Assembly: GCA_036172665.1 (NCBI GenBank) | Contig: CM069876.1 | Coordinates: 40,703,001 to 40,767,000 of the forward strand | From: Prosopocoilus inquinatus | Lineage: Eukaryota; Arthropoda; Insecta; Coleoptera; Lucanidae | DNA: 64,000 nt | Direction: 5' to 3' | In this document: piece by piece, positions 45,410 to 59,600 of the stretch | How positions within the stretch are numbered: position 1 is the stretch's first letter | Layout of the letters: each line of letters opens with the position of its first letter | Program-made: the position numbers and the translations under genes | Notes under the pieces: generated by a model | Seen by the model: the letters and a program-made list of their open reading frames with translations, nothing else | Told to the model about the DNA's origin: nothing | The model's database searches: none

Positions 45410-46740
45410 GTTTACCTTCTTCTTTTCTTCTTCAGTATTTTTCTCTTTTACAAACTAAACAAATTTTGCAGGATACCTTCTAGACTCTGTCATCTGCTGT
45501 TTCTTCTTTCTTATTATCATTAAGATACTCTTCTAGGCTATTGGCATCCTAAATCCATCAAACGAAGACTTCGCTTTTGAAATTTTGATCGTCATAAGCA
45601 CTTCTTCTCACCCACCATCATGTTTAGGACTTTGTCTTTCTTAATTATCTGAAGACCTTCTTTTTATAAAAATTGAAATAATAGTCTGTATATTAAGAAC
45701 ACGTTCTTTTTACAAATTTTGGGGACTGAGGTATTATGCTAATTCCAATCACTTGGTACTCAATTGAAATGAGAAAGAAAATTGTTGAAATTATTTGTAT
45801 ACTCAAGAAAATTAGAAGGAGAGAAAGTGTACTCTTCTGGGCTATTGGTTACTGGTATCGCTCGAACGAAAGCTTTGGTTTTGAAATTTTGGTAGTCATT
45901 TCTCATCCATCATCTCGTCAAGGACGTCGTCTTTCGTAGTTATATGAAGACCTTTGTCTATTAAGAACACGTTCTTTTATCAGATGTGATGATTGAAGTG
46001 TTCACTTCGTCTAAAAACAGATATTTTTTCAAAATTGTTAAAATACAGTGAAAATTAGAGGAAGAAAAATGCCAAGATATACTTCACCTTAACAAATAAA
46101 GGAAATCGTTACTGAGAACGAGAAATATGAAGAAAACAAAAGGAATGCAATGCTTTACTGCGTCAAACCATTTCTTTGAACAAAGAGGGGAGAATAAAGA
46201 AGAAGAAAGATTGCAACCAGAAGGTGTCTGGCAGTAACGAATCTTATATTTGATTTTTGTTTTTAAATGTCTTCTTCAAAAACACATTCTTAAGGGAAAC
46301 TTGTTTTTGTAATGAAGTAATTAGAAGAATGCAACGCGTTTCTGGATCAAACCAACCCCTGGGCCAATAACTGGGGAGGAAAAGGAGAAGGAAGCTTACA
46401 ACCAGAAGGTGCCTGCAACTGTAATCAACATGATATTTGATTTTTTTTTAATACCTTCTTCTGAAGGGAATGTTGATTTGCAATCTCCCTTTTACAAAAC
46501 CTGTTATTTAAAATTAGTATAGAAAGTGTTTGGGAAAAGTTGTAATGTGAAGAAGACATGACCAGTTTTTGTTCATTTGCAATTTCCCTTTTACAAAATT
46601 TGTTATTTAAAATTAGAAAAGAAGATGTTTTAGGAAGAGCTCCAATATGAAGAAGACTTAACCAAAGATCTAAAGGATCGATCGGTTCCAATAGTTCTGA
46701 GGATCTTTTGCAATCTAACCTTCTTCTTCCTTTCAAGTAC
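45410..46740. repeat. Region of nested direct duplications
   Basis: Three diverged direct repeats are visible: about 45528-45715 with 45830-45985 (TATTAAGAACACGTTCTTTT in both), about 46138-46297 with 46326-46460 (ACAACCAGAAGGTG/GCAACCAGAAGGTG), and about 46478-46575 with 46578-46675 (CCCTTTTACAAAA, TGTTATTTAAAATTAG). Purine/pyrimidine-rich, no gene. It looks like an old satellite-like segment built of several unit types. Confidence 0.6.
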
Positions 46741-49700
46741 TTTCAAGTTTGTAGACTTGCTATTTGCAAGTCAGAACATAAATGATTTATTTAATCCTTT
46801 CAAGCTGCAATTACTTGCTAATTGAATAGCACACGTAAGAACATGTAGCAGGTTTTATTTTCTGCATCCGATAATTATGTGCAGAGCATGTTACTAATAT
46901 AGCAACCGTTGACTGCGCCTTCCTCCTAAACCATTATTTTTTTGAGTTTACAATTGCCGACTTATTACGGCCATTTTAATTCATTTCAGAATTATTACCT
47001 CTTCCTGGCTCTTAATTCCATCCAAGCTTCTTGTTTTATTACGCCTCGTGGTGAACGTAATTATGGCGCGCGGCGTTTCTAATAATTAAGAAATTCGGTT
47101 CGGTTTGGTTCGTAACGTTTTGCATTCGACTGTACTAATCGATAGTCAATGAAGAGAGAGAATGTTTCCAAATAAAAAAAAATCATGTGGAATGCAAATG
47201 AGAACATTTTGAACTTGGGATGTCTATCGTTAATTCGTAGAATATTTTCTCTTTATTTAAATATTTTTATAGGTAAGTTTGTTTCAAACGTTTAAATTAT
47301 ACCTTGTAGAACATGTTCTAAAAAAATGTATGGGTGTAATTGCCAATAACAATTTTTTGCTTTACAGGAGAACGTGTTTACCTGTATGTGTACGTTCTGT
47401 TTATGATTGCGACCACATTTTTCATTGCTTACAACTTAATAATAAAAATCTTGTGCAAGTAAAAGCTAAACAAACGTTGGTGTCACTAGGTCAGGTTCGG
47501 AATATAAAAATTTTACCGACCTCGCAAAGTAGGTGAAGTCTCGTAAAATTGATGATGCGAAGTGAAAATGCGAGCAGGAAACTTGTTAGATCGGAACGGG
47601 GAAACCTCGGTATATGTTTCACATTTTCATGGAAATCGAAGTGTGTTAGTTACAAGGGTTATATTGAAAGTTAATTGTCCATCAATTGGAACTTTTTCAA
47701 AAAAAAATCCATTCATTCACACTTGAGAAAACAATAACGAAGCGAAAGTGTTATTAATACATATAAATAAAGTTTACATTTGTGAATGATGGCCTGTATT
47801 ATTGAATGTAATGAATTTGTAGTAACAATTAGCTTGTCAGCTGTAATAAGACAACACAAATCTATTGTAATGCAATTGTCCTGTCAGGAGAAAGTATTCA
47901 GATTTCAAAACTTATTGATTACACCTCGTGCAACGTCATCGTCCGCTTGCTTGAAATAATTACATGCGATGCTAATATTGAAACAATCAGCTCGTCCTTG
48001 TTTGCCTTGCAGAGAAAACGCTCATGATGAAAACGAGCCTGGGGGGATCACAGCGTCGTGAAACCGCGTTTCCCGAGCGTAATAGTTTTGGTACAGTCGT
48101 ATCTCGCCTTACCATTTACGTCGAAACGCGCGCAAACCAGATCGTCCTGTATGGCAAGGCTACAACACTGATTCAAGGCAAAGACATTAAAAGTGAAATT
48201 AGACTGAACGGGCACCTTTTAATTTGGGTACCGTTCGTTAATCCGTTAGGTTAATTGCGGGTTGGCACTGTTGGCAAGTGTCTGTTTTTGATGAATGGAT
48301 GGATGAGGGTATCGAAGAGGAAAAAAAAAACTTTTGTGGAAAAGGTCACGTTCAGAAATCAGAACCAGGCCATTTTTTTTTTATTATCGAGATTTCTTCT
48401 CTCCGATCGAGGTTCGGAGATCGAATTCGTGAAATTGCGGTCGCAAGAGTTAATTTAGAGAATTATTAGCTGCACGCAATAGAAAAAATTGAAAATAGGA
48501 TTCTACTTTATAAAAAAAAGAAATTTAAAATCAAAATTTTGGAAGCAAGGTTTCAAATTTCTTAGAGAACGACATGGATTCTAAATAATCGAACGAGGGC
48601 GCATCAGTTTTATTTTGAATTTAAATAAATTATACAGGGTCTCCCAGAACTGGGTGTTTTTCTGCAATCGGCGCAAGCAAAATACTTAGTTTTCTCGTAC
48701 GGAAATTTATATACTTGAACGACGTTTTTCGTTTTGTACCCAAGAAGATAGTGTAATGCGTGTTCAAATACATTTGGTATTTCGCACTTTTTTTTTGAAT
48801 ACCTACTTCTAGCTTCTGAATTATTCATCTAATTTCTTCACACTATGAAAAGGTTCAACTACGGTTCAACAATTTGGTTTTACGAAACCTGTATATCCAC
48901 CTTCAAGAAAAATCTGAATTCACAACTGATACACAAACTATCAAATCACAATCTGCTACATGGTGGACAATGTCTCAAGTGCATTAGATTGTATGTCCAG
49001 TGGACATAAAATGTACTGCGAATTGTGAATTCAGACAAGTTATTCAGTGGTAACAGTTCAAAGCCATCCTTATGAATGTCCAGGTCATTGTCAGCTGATG
49101 GGCCTCACCAGGTCGAGGGCGACGCTTCAAGAGAGCTTTCGTAAAGGAAACTGTCAACGCAGAGTGAAATGTTGCTTATACGTTTTTAAGTTGTCTGGAG
49201 AATAATTATTATAAATGTCAAATAAAAAAAAAACATTTACGTAACAAGTTTGTAGAGGGTGTCTCAAAAAACATGTCCGTTCTTCATAACTTGACCTCTT
49301 GAATCCCTATAGAGTATGAAATCGTTTGCAGAAAAAGTATTATAAGTATTTCCATAGTTGTCATTATTTTTTCATTTCCACATTTGTGTTAAAAAATTAA
49401 TTTTAACAAATTTCCGTTTAATTTCAAAAATAACCACCATAGGAAAATTTTGTTTGTGATTTTTGTGGTTGGTAGTATGTGACGTACAGAGAAGGGACTT
49501 TACTTATCGACGTTTCGTTTATCAGATTAACGGTCAAGATCTTGTGTATTTTTATTTCTTTGTTTTTGTTTGTTGTTGTTTTTCTTTTAAACTGAAAAGA
49601 ACTGTCAATCTGAGAAGCGAAATGTGTTTCTAGGTGTCCGAACATTTTTGCACCAATTTTTAATATGTAAACTATTTTAGTTTTAAGTAATGAAGAGTTG

Positions 49701-49939
49701 AAAAGTTAAAGTGACACAAAACTAAAGGTGTCAGAAATATTTGAATTTAACGATTTAAAAATTTAAGAATTTTAGTTAAAAGAAAATCTTTAAGGGAAGG
49801 AGTTAAATAGTGCTAATCAGAACGCAGATTTAAGTAACTTTAATTCTTTGATATTTTAAAGTTGAAAATTTGAAACGTTAAAGCGAAAATGCGTTTCTGG
49901 GCGATTCTTTAATCCTAAATTTGAAAGTTTAAAGTTTAA
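46741..49939. other. No secure gene; one possible exon-like frame
   Basis: At 48014 an acceptor-like TTTGCCTTGCAG precedes an open, GC-richer frame running to a stop near 48252. No protein family is recognised and no donor is convincing, so it is not annotated as a gene. CAGGGTCTCCCAGAACTGGG (48637) and GAGGGTGTCTCAAAAAACAT (49255) resemble ends of decayed transposons. Confidence 0.35.
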
Positions 49940-50085
49940 GGGCCAATTTCATCATCGAACTAAAGGAGACTTTAAAATTAAAGTCACAACCTGATGTATA
50001 AAGAAGTATGTTTTCGCATCTTTTTGGACATATGACTGTGACATTAATTTTAAAGTCTCCTTTAGTTCGATTATGAAATCGGACC
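49940..50085. mobile_element. 146-bp MITE flanked by TTAA
   Basis: TTAA at 49936-49939 and 50086-50089 flanks inverted arms of about 42 bp: GGGCCAATTTCATCATCGAA...AGTC at the left and GACTTTAAAA... mirror ending GAAATCGGACC at the right. A TTAA duplication is characteristic of piggyBac-type insertion. No coding content. Confidence 0.7.
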
Positions 50086-50880
50086 TTAAAGAATTAAAGT
50101 AACTTAAATTTCTTTTCTGATTAAAGTTACTTAAATTTGCTTTCTGAATAGCACTATTAGCCTTACTAAAATCCAAAAAGTAGGTTTTAACGTTTTTTCG
50201 TACGATATAATTTTTTTATTTTTATTTTATTGCAAAATAATGGAAAGTTAAAAAAATGTACAAAGTACGTATTTTAATGAATGCCAAAATGTTAATTTTT
50301 TAGTTCACACCTCCATTACAATTTAATTAAAATAGCAAAGATTTAAAAGTAAATACGATGAAAGAAGTAAATTCTCTTTCATTAAAAAATTAAATGCCGA
50401 GCAAATAATATTAATTAACATTAATAAATTCAATTTTAAATTGATAAAGTATTTGTTTTTTTGGAAAATAATTTGATTTGCATCTTCAGTTGTTTGCAGT
50501 TTTAAAAAAATTTATTTTACGAAAGCAAGAATATTTTCTTGCATATAACTTCTAAATATTATGTTATTTTTCTGATTGATAATAAAGAACTTGTCAAACG
50601 TATAGCATAGCGATTCCTAATCTTTCTTTAAGCGTCAACGACCCTTTAGATCCTTAGAAGAAAAGAATCCTTCATTATTTGACGCTTATTATTACCATAA
50701 TCACGTTATAATAAAATGGAAAAGTAACATTAATAATTAAAAAAAAACGGATTTCCTGTAATTTTCAACTTCACGCCAACGTTCTCCGCAAAATCCCCCC
50801 GCCTTCTAATTTTATAATGATTTAAACTTGAAAACTAACCTTCAAAATTAAAATAAGAAGGCGCAAGAGGAGTTACAGAA
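50086..50880. other. No gene seen
   Basis: Very AT-rich. No supported exon. Confidence 0.4.
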
Positions 50881-51480
50881 AGCGCCATCTTTTGGCCAAA
50901 ATAGAAAACAATTTTATTCGAGTTTCCTCATTTCATTTTTCCGCTGACGTTGTCAGTAAAACCCTTCCTTTCAAGTTTTACAAGACTGTAATTTCAAAAT
51001 TAAATTGAAAATCAAAAAATAAGCTGTAATGGGATTATTTAAAGCGCCATCTCTTGAACGAACATGAAAGCTATTTTTTTCTAATTCCAAATAATTCCAC
51101 TATAAATAATAACGTCTGCTCTTGCATTTGCATTTATTTTAGGGAAATTGTTAAGTTAAGTTGAAGTAACTAAATGAGTCGTAGTGAATTATTTAGAGCG
51201 CCATCTGTTAGCTCATGTATCTACATTTGTCTAAAAATGAAAGTTTTCCTAATCGTTAACGTTTGCGATTTGGTGTTAACGCGTTTGCGATTTTGTCTTA
51301 AGATTTTGCCTGAAGCATTTCTTTTTTAATTAAATTGAAAACAGTGAATCAAATCGCGACATAAATCATTCATAGCACCATCTCTTCGCTGAAAGAGAAA
51401 ACTATTTTAATCGAATAATGATATTTCATCGCTGACGTGCTCACTGAAAGCTTTATCTTTCTCTTCTAAACAAAATTTTG
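50881..51480. repeat. Diverged tandem array 1 with AGCGCCATCT motif
   Basis: AGCGCCATCT or a close variant occurs at 50881, 51043, 51197 and 51374, spaced 162, 154 and 177 bp. Each is followed by a short spacer, GAAAAC-like sequence, a T-rich stretch and then CGCTGACGTT or related. Units are strongly diverged, so the array is old. The same unit type recurs at 55875-56660. Confidence 0.65.
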
Positions 51481-53934
51481 AGAATTTTTTAACAATTACT
51501 TTGAACAAAGCAGAAATAAGTGTTTTTTAAAGGGGGATCTGTCCTTCTATAATCTATAAAAAAATCAATAAAACCTCAGAAAATAGATCTAATTTAATCA
51601 AATAATTTACGCCTAACTGATCCTTACGGGTCCAATAATCCTTTTTAAAATTTTCATCGATCCCTTGGGAGGGTCAATAACGACTCCGTCGAGAATCCCT
51701 GGTATTGCGAAAAGTCGACATACCGATCGAAGACTTTTATTTTAGCCAATTGTGGTTTCTTTGTGCTACAGACGTTTCCACACCTATGTACGTTGACAGC
51801 AAGCACGTTATTCATGAAACCACTATTGTCTAGTTGTAATTACATGCTTTGCAATTAAATTTTGAATTGAGATGTTAACTAAACAAAAACAGAAATACTC
51901 GGGTATATTTGTTTGCCACTTCATAATGCATCATGAGTATCATGACGTAAAACAAAACCTCTGACCATAAACGGGACACAGACAGATATAAAGATGCACT
52001 TCCATTTTACGACTCATAACAATCCAAACAAATTAGCATGTTTAGATTAGGCTCAATTGAAATGCAAATCCTTTATAAATGATTTGCATTTAAGAAGTTG
52101 TCCTTGTAAGCGTGCAACAATGTATCGCGTCTCGAGTTCTTCTTGGTTTTTGCAGAAGGCTTTCAGCCCTGAAAAATTGGACCACTTTATCTCTTTCAGT
52201 TTCTGCGGATTTGCCCTTGCTTGAGAGATATAATAAAGAAAAAACGTGCTGTGCCATTTTTTCGATTGTTTTGAATTCCTAGCCCTCTCAAGGTTTTCTT
52301 TTTTCGTACATAATATCCATTTCAAGGTAGCCTTAAGCGAGGCAACGATCGATCTGTCCCTTAACTTGTTTGAGATCTCCAAGGATTACTTCTACTTCAC
52401 CGGCGGGAATATAAATGGAAGAAACCGAGAAACTTTTCGTCTAAATCACAAATCCTTAACAGAGTAATATCTTCCAACTTAGACTTGCGCAAAATCGAGA
52501 TTTCATTTCCAGACTAATTTAAAAAGTCGTTTCTCATGAGGCGCTTCCATCAAGGAACGAATTTGTTGTATGGCGGCAGACTTAAGAAGGTAACGACACG
52601 CAATGCACGTTAACACTTTGAAGCCGGAAGAGGATCTATACATAGGTTCGGTGTATTTTAAGCTTCGCTTAAGCTTTCTATTATTAGAGAAGTTAGGTAT
52701 GAATTAGGTCCGGATTAATAAATCAATTTTGTTTTGCGCATTGTGAAATTAGATGTCGTTCCCTTTTTATCCTGCAAATGTGAAATATGACCTTATGACC
52801 ATAGAATCGCAGGATTCAATTTATTTTTTCTTTTTTTTTTGGTGGGGGGAGGACTAAAAAGAGAGTTCCTGCTTATACTTTTAAGGAGTTTATGGGTATT
52901 GTGACTCATAAACTAAATTCTTGTACACTCCTTATAAAGTGGTAACCCTCAACCTCAATTATTTTTGTTTGTAATTGAACTGCCCTCGTAGTTATGAGGT
53001 ATCTTTGCAGGCCAAACAAAAAATAAATTATCTTATGCGAAACAGCAAATTAAAATAAAATGCAATTTAATTGCTTCGCCAACTTTGTTGCTAGCGGGCC
53101 GTTGCAGTTTCCTATTGTTGTGAGCTAACGGTCAACATATTATTGTTCAACAGATGGTTCTAATGATACGAGGATAACATTCCTGACGTTATTAGACGGC
53201 GACGTTTTCGATTTTCCAAGTTTAAACGTGCTCGGAGCTCTCGTATTTTATCTATCTGTCTTCTGTGTGGGATGCAAACTAATTGGAATGATTTATTGAG
53301 CACTAAAAATAGTGCAGGGAAGAGTAAGTGTACTAATTGTACTACATACCTAACACGTTTCCGGTTGTTTCCCCTCAGTTAAACCGACATTCAAATATTA
53401 CAATTTTCAAAAAAGAGATTTTCGAAATCAAACTGCACTCGCCACTAAAGTGTTTGGGATAATAACTATCTGGTGCTTGCTTGTTTGACCGTCAAATATG
53501 TCGTCGAACAAGTCGTTAAACAAGCCATCAAACCTAAGCGCGTTTGGCACCTCTTAACACCGGAAGCTTTTCGACTCTCATAATTTAGTTCTATTAATAG
53601 AAATTGTTTCCTATTAACAAAATGGGTTGGTGAATGTTTTTGATATCAATTTTCTCATGTTTGTTTAGCTATGCTCATCGTGTTCTGGAAGCAGATTGTT
53701 ATTCCTCTGCTGCAAAGTGCTTCATCCGCAGTGGCCCATATGTGTCTGTCATACACAGATGCTTGAATAATAAAAGACGTGTGCGACATCGACTTTAAAT
53801 AACGCAGAAACTTATGTAAATTTTTAAAATGCTCTCTTTCTCTGTCTCTGCCTTCAGTTATGTTATGCATGCAGTGATTTTCGGCAAAAATATAATTATT
53901 TTATCTTTCATATATTAGCTTTATACAGTGTGTT
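51481..53934. other. No gene seen
   Basis: No supported exon. Overlapping frames near 52053-52467 on both strands have no domain. Confidence 0.35.
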
Positions 53935-54790
53935 TCACTTTACATGAGGACACAGTATGTTTCTCCATTTTTCCCTGCCTTTCCTGGCTATTTCCCTCCA
54001 TTTCTTAATTCCAAATTTTTCCAGATCTTCTTTTGCTGCGTCTAACCATTTCTTCCATGGCCGGCCTTTTCTTTTTTTATATACTTCTCTTCGTTCCATA
54101 ATTTTCTTCACCCATTTACCTTCTCTCATTCTAATGATAACTCCTGCCTCCTTTTTTCTTGAATTATTGACGACTGTCCATGCAATTTTTTCAGCTCATC
54201 GTTTGCCTTCTCCATTCATTTCCTTTGATCCCTCATCCATCCATAATTTTTCTTGAAATTTTTCTTTCCCATTTAGCTAGTTTAGATTCTTCTTCTTCTT
54301 CTTCTTCATTGTCCAGGTTTTACTTTTATTTTTGCTGCTCTTGATATTACTTTCGATTTCAGAATTTCTTGAAATTGCCTTATTTCCTTTGACTTTCCTT
54401 TTTCAATATCTTCTGTCTCTTTTCCATCTCTTGTAAGAATAACTTCTAATATTCGAATTTTCGGACCTTTTCAAAACGGTATTCTTTGTTTTCTAAACCT
54501 TTAAACTTCGCTTACGTTCCTTCATAACTAAGGTGTTTCGTCTTTTCTTCATTAACTCTTGGCCCATTTACCATTGCCTTTTCCTCTACTGCTTTAAACG
54601 TGTACTGAAGTTTTTTCTTCATTCTTATGAGAAGCATTATATCGTCAGCATATGCTACACATTAGTGACAGATGTAATATATCATCTTTTTCGTATTAAT
54701 CCTGCTCTCGGAGAATCGCTTCTGGTAACAAATTGAACAAAGTGGTTAAAATAGAATCTCCCTGTCCCAGACCTCTGTCTACCTGAAAAC
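53935..54790 (-). pseudogene. Relic of a non-LTR retrotransposon reverse transcriptase
   Basis: On the minus strand, in order but in shifting frames with stops, are: GLGQGDS followed by LFN (about 54770-54730), a YADD catalytic motif (54641-54652), NEEKTK, an ISRAAKIK-like segment, and finally an open frame (54129-53935) with GRPWKKWLDAAKEDLEKFGI and a KWREIARKGREKWR tail. This is the end of the reverse transcriptase domain and the usual C-terminal tail of LINE-type elements. It is interrupted by at least two in-frame stops and several frameshifts, so it is dead. The element's 3' end is probably just past the stop, near 53930. The clade (RTE-, Jockey- or CR1-like) cannot be decided from this piece. 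Confidence 0.8.
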
Positions 54791-55874
54791 TATATGAATT
54801 TAATTCGTGACCCTCCTATGGTGGGGGAAAAGTTGGTTTAGAATTTTTTGCCACATGAATCAGCCCCTCAAATATGAGAATCAGGTTTTAAAAAGGCCCA
54901 TGGATAATTTTATTCAAGGATACATTTAAAGAAAGAGTTTCTGCCGAAGCCATGGTATCAGAAAAAGATTTCTTCCCAGTTGTAATGATATCCTTTTCAT
55001 TGATTCGAAACGCTATTAACAATTTACTGGTGTATCTTTTGACCTTTTCTGTTTTAAATAGCCTGAAGAAATTCAATTCATTGATAACATTATAGTGATT
55101 GGCTTTATTAACTTCAACGGTGGTGGACTTTGTGGCAGTTGTTGTTTTGGAAATAATAAAGGAAAGAAAAATTGTTTCTAAATGTGCTGGACCACCGCAA
55201 CACGAACTATTTGAAGAGAGAATGTTTTGAATAAATTAATGTTGGGTAACATGATTTTTAATGTTTCCTTACACATGCATTTTATAATTACCTATTTTTT
55301 TCGATGTGTAAAGTTTATTTAAATATTTTATGGCAATATAATGAATCATACTCGTTTGTTGATGAATTTACAACATACATTTTTTTAATTGCCTTTACGA
55401 TTTTATGTAGTTTCAAATCCTCCCAGTAAGCAGAGTGCTTAATTTATTTTTTTTAAATAACAAAGCCCTTTTTAAACAGATGTTACCGATAAGCATATTT
55501 TTGGGTTTGCTATCCAAAATTCTAATTTTGAATTATTTAAGGAGTAATATGCAAGAATGTGCTAAAACATGTCCTAAAGTACTACATTTGATGGCAAAAA
55601 ACGCTGAATTTATTTATTTTCAAACTTGTGTGTTAATTTTCTAAAAGTTACGATACCTAATCACTGAATTTGTGTACGGAAATGTTTACTGTGTGCCGTT
55701 GCTGCTTACGAGAAATTATATTTTTATGAATGAGATCAGAATTGCATTTTATATCGAATGAGTTTACGAGGCATATGATCTTTACAGAATTGCAGTATTA
55801 ATCGAAAATAAATAGAACTTAAGCACATAAAAGTAGAGGGTCTCTACATAAAAGTACACAAAAAAGTAATGTAG
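54791..55874. other. No gene seen
   Basis: AT-rich sequence with no supported exon; the first part may still be retroelement too decayed to read. Confidence 0.35.
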
Positions 55875-56660
55875 AGCGCCATCTGTTGTCCAAAAGTGAG
55901 AACTGAGAACTATTTTAACTGAATTTCCTCTAACAGCATTTTATATTCACTTCGACGTTCTCGGCAAAATCCCTACTCTCTAACTTGGCAATAAAATTAA
56001 CTTTTCAAAGTGAAATTTGAAAATATAAAAGAATGGGACGATAGAAAATTAATGGCGCCATCTCTTGATTAAAAAGGAAAACAATTTTTTATTGAAGTTC
56101 CTGTGATAACGTTTCATTTTCATGCTGACATCCCCATTTGACCATTCAAACTTAGTCTTCGCAATGTTTTTATTTCAAAATATAAAATCACAGCGTGATA
56201 GGACGCTAACAAACAAGCGCCATCTCTTAACCGAAAGGGAACTGCCTTAGCAGTATTTTATCTTCGAACTGACGTTCTAGGCCATGTTCGCAATAATTTT
56301 CATTTCGACATTAACTTGAATTAACAGCGACTTTAACCTCAAAATGCTGTCTTCTAATTTCGCATACATAAAATCGACGCGAAGTCATTCAGAGCGTTCT
56401 CTCTCTACTAATAATTAGAGCTACTTTAAATTCTGATTTAAGATAGTAAGATATCGTATTTACGTCAATATTTTTAGCGGTAACTCGCTTTCTGAGTTCG
56501 CATTTATTTTAGGGAAATCCAGAATTAAATACTGAATACGTCACAGTGAATTATTTAGGGCGCTATCTATTGGCCGAAAGGGGAACCTATTTAAATCGAT
56601 TTTACTTTGTAAAAATTGTGTTTCATCGCGGAAGCTTCCATCAAGAGCATTGCATTCTAA
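55875..56660. repeat. Diverged tandem array 2 with AGCGCCATCT motif
   Basis: Variants of AGCGCCATCTCTT occur at 55875, 56054, 56216, 56391 and 56557, spaced 179, 162, 175 and 166 bp, with the same internal order as array 1 (short spacer, A-rich, TTTTAT, CTGACGTTC). The two arrays lie about 4.4 kb apart in the same orientation. Confidence 0.65.
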
Positions 56661-59600
56661 CTTAATTTTAAAAAAATCGACTTTTTTTAATATCTTAATA
56701 TTTTCGATGGAAACAAAAGAAATTTTAAAGGGGCGTGGTCCTCCATTATTTGCGTATAGAGAAATGAAATAAAATAATAGAAAATGAATAGTTTTAATCG
56801 ATCACTGATTCAGTTCACCGACCCATACAGGTCTGTCATTCATTCTTAATTTTTCATCGACCCCGTAGAGTTTAGTATTTTCATTTTCGTAAGAATTTTA
56901 TCAAAAAGACATCATAAAGAAATAATTTTTAAATAATACAGGCTAGGGTAAAATCTGCGTTCAGTTTCTTGTTCCTATGGGCTACCTAGTGGCACACCCC
57001 ACTGCACTAGCGACTGCTACGCCACTGCAATTTCCTCCTTAATTTCTTTATTACACTTTAAATCTGAATATATTTTTATTATTTTATTTTTATGAAGTAT
57101 CAGAAAAAATTTTTCTGTCTCGTTACAATTTCGATTCATGTGACAATTAGTCTTCATTCCATTTAAATTAGTCAGCACATATCTTAATGAGCTGCACATT
57201 CGCTGGTTTTTACTTGCTACGCGTAATTGAAGCTTTTTCCTCTACATTTCTGTATTGCAAATCATGTTGTTATGCAAATGGCTTTCAGTTCATCAAAGGG
57301 ATCAAGTCACGTATTTAAATAATCTCGGTTGCATTTGCATTAATTTTTTTTCAAGCTAGAACAGATAAAAGTGTCTCGTTCTCCTTTCTCTTCGTATCTT
57401 TAATTCCACTCACTTCGTCGTTTATAAAAGTCAGCAATTAGTTTCTTTGCGCTTTGCTGAGAAATTATTATTATTATTTTTTTTTTTTATGAGGAAAAAC
57501 ATCTCTTCCAGTTCTGCATTCGTTATTAATGTTAAGGGGGACTTCTTTAATTAACATCGGCGACTATCTCATTTAGCAAATTGGAAATACGATAATTCGT
57601 TTGTTTCTTCAAGCGTATCGAAGTTATTTAGTATTTCCTCATCTGAAGCAAAAGATTCTTTTCCATCGGCACTTTATGTTAAACTATTAAACGTACGGAA
57701 CATATCGTGTGTTAAGTATGTAGAAGCACTAACTATACACTAATAATCTAAATATAAAATGTGGGTCAGAGTCCACTAACCGCTGTCTTCTGCGTTTTGT
57801 TTTTCTCTTCTTACGAAGGTATTCTGAATTTTGCACCTCGCTGTTTGTTATCCAGGAAGCAAAGTTGAACGCGCTCCTGCATCCTTGAATTGAAAATCCT
57901 TCCTTTCGTTCTGTGAATTCCAATTTAAAGACCACACACCTGCATTTGCGCAGCTAACTAAATTATAATTTGTAAAATTTCAACTTTCACGCAAAGGACA
58001 CGGTGTTTATTAATTAATTTATTAGTCGTTTTGATCAATCCATGACAGGTTTGCTTTCATTTCAGCAAAGGAACGCCATTAATAACGCGCACGAAACGTA
58101 ATCCGTGCAGCCGTAATTAATTAATTCGCAGTTTCAAACGAGAGCAAGTAGTCTCGTTTGTCATTGTAATTTATAATTTATGAAAAAAATAAATGTGACA
58201 GCACTGGAATTGCATGCATGTATTCAATACTTGGGCTTACGCAACGAGTTAATTAAGTAACGACTTAAAACGGCCGTAAATTTTTACCGTGGTGGAAATG
58301 TACGGGTTAATTCGAGGTGTTTGCAACGCACGAATGTATTTCTGTCTTTTTTATTTATAATAACGTCCGATTGCGTAATTTATTTAATATCCAGAGCGCG
58401 AGTTCCTTGAAATTTTATTTTTGTTCAGCAACAATGTTGCAGCGAAAATATTTACGCGCGCTGTAAAATAGAGTATCTCAATAAATCAATTTTGTAATGT
58501 GTTTGTACCACAGTGTACGATATATTAGGTGACGCCACAGGAGCACTCGGTCGTGCGTCGATATGTGCATGAAAGCGCGAGATCAATTGCGGGAGCGAAA
58601 GAGGGGTTCAAATATCAATGCGCGAGAAAGAGCGGTGTTTAATCCTTCAGGATGAGATAATGTTATAAAAAATTCTCGCAGTTGCGTGCACGTTCCGAAC
58701 GCCCGCGCTACTACCTATTGATTCTTTACTGTGGTTTGTATGTAGGGAAAACATTCGTGTTTTGAGTGCATTCCTTGATTTTTTTTTGTGACAGTCCTCT
58801 CGAGGTTATGTTTAGATACGTCGAGTGGCTAGCCCATTGCTAGACCCCACTTTTGATTAATACTTAAAATTTGAACGAATCGTGTTATAATGAAACGTGT
58901 TTTGGGTGGTGTAATAAAGGGCGACAGACACTGAAATAAATATAAAACAAAATGTCTTGCATTCTTAAAACAATTCACCGAACTTTGACGAAATGAAAAA
59001 ATTGTAAATTTTATTTTTAGGTTGATGTTGTATGGGTATGTACACTCATCCGCAACTAAAATACTACAAGACTCATAGAAGTGTGAAATTGTAGAACGCA
59101 CTTAAGTTGCGGAAGACTTACCATTTACTTAGTTAGTCTAGTAATTACTTACACCTTCGTCATTTTAATTTACGATCGCGCGTGTGTGTGTACGTGGACG
59201 TACTTAAACTGCAAGTTTTTCTTTCATCAGGCGGTACAATGACTGCGTCCATTGAATAATTAACGAGACGAAAGTAAATTACCGAGCGCTGCTGAGGTCA
59301 TTCCCACGTACGCATTGATTAACACGTGATCGACTACGTTGCCCTGACTTCGTATTAAACCCATTAATATATTTTTCTTTTCTTTTTAGCTTTCTGTTTT
59401 AACACCATTTGATTTGTACGAACGAATAGATCGCACTTATGCGTCATGACAACGTCTGAAACGCCTGAACTCTAATAATATCCGTTTCTTTTTCTATGGG
59501 GGTCGATTCAAAAGTCAAATTTCGATGATAAGTACTTCTGTGAAAACTTTTGACCGAAAGTATCTGTAAAAACTCCTGATCGATCAATGGATAATTTTGA

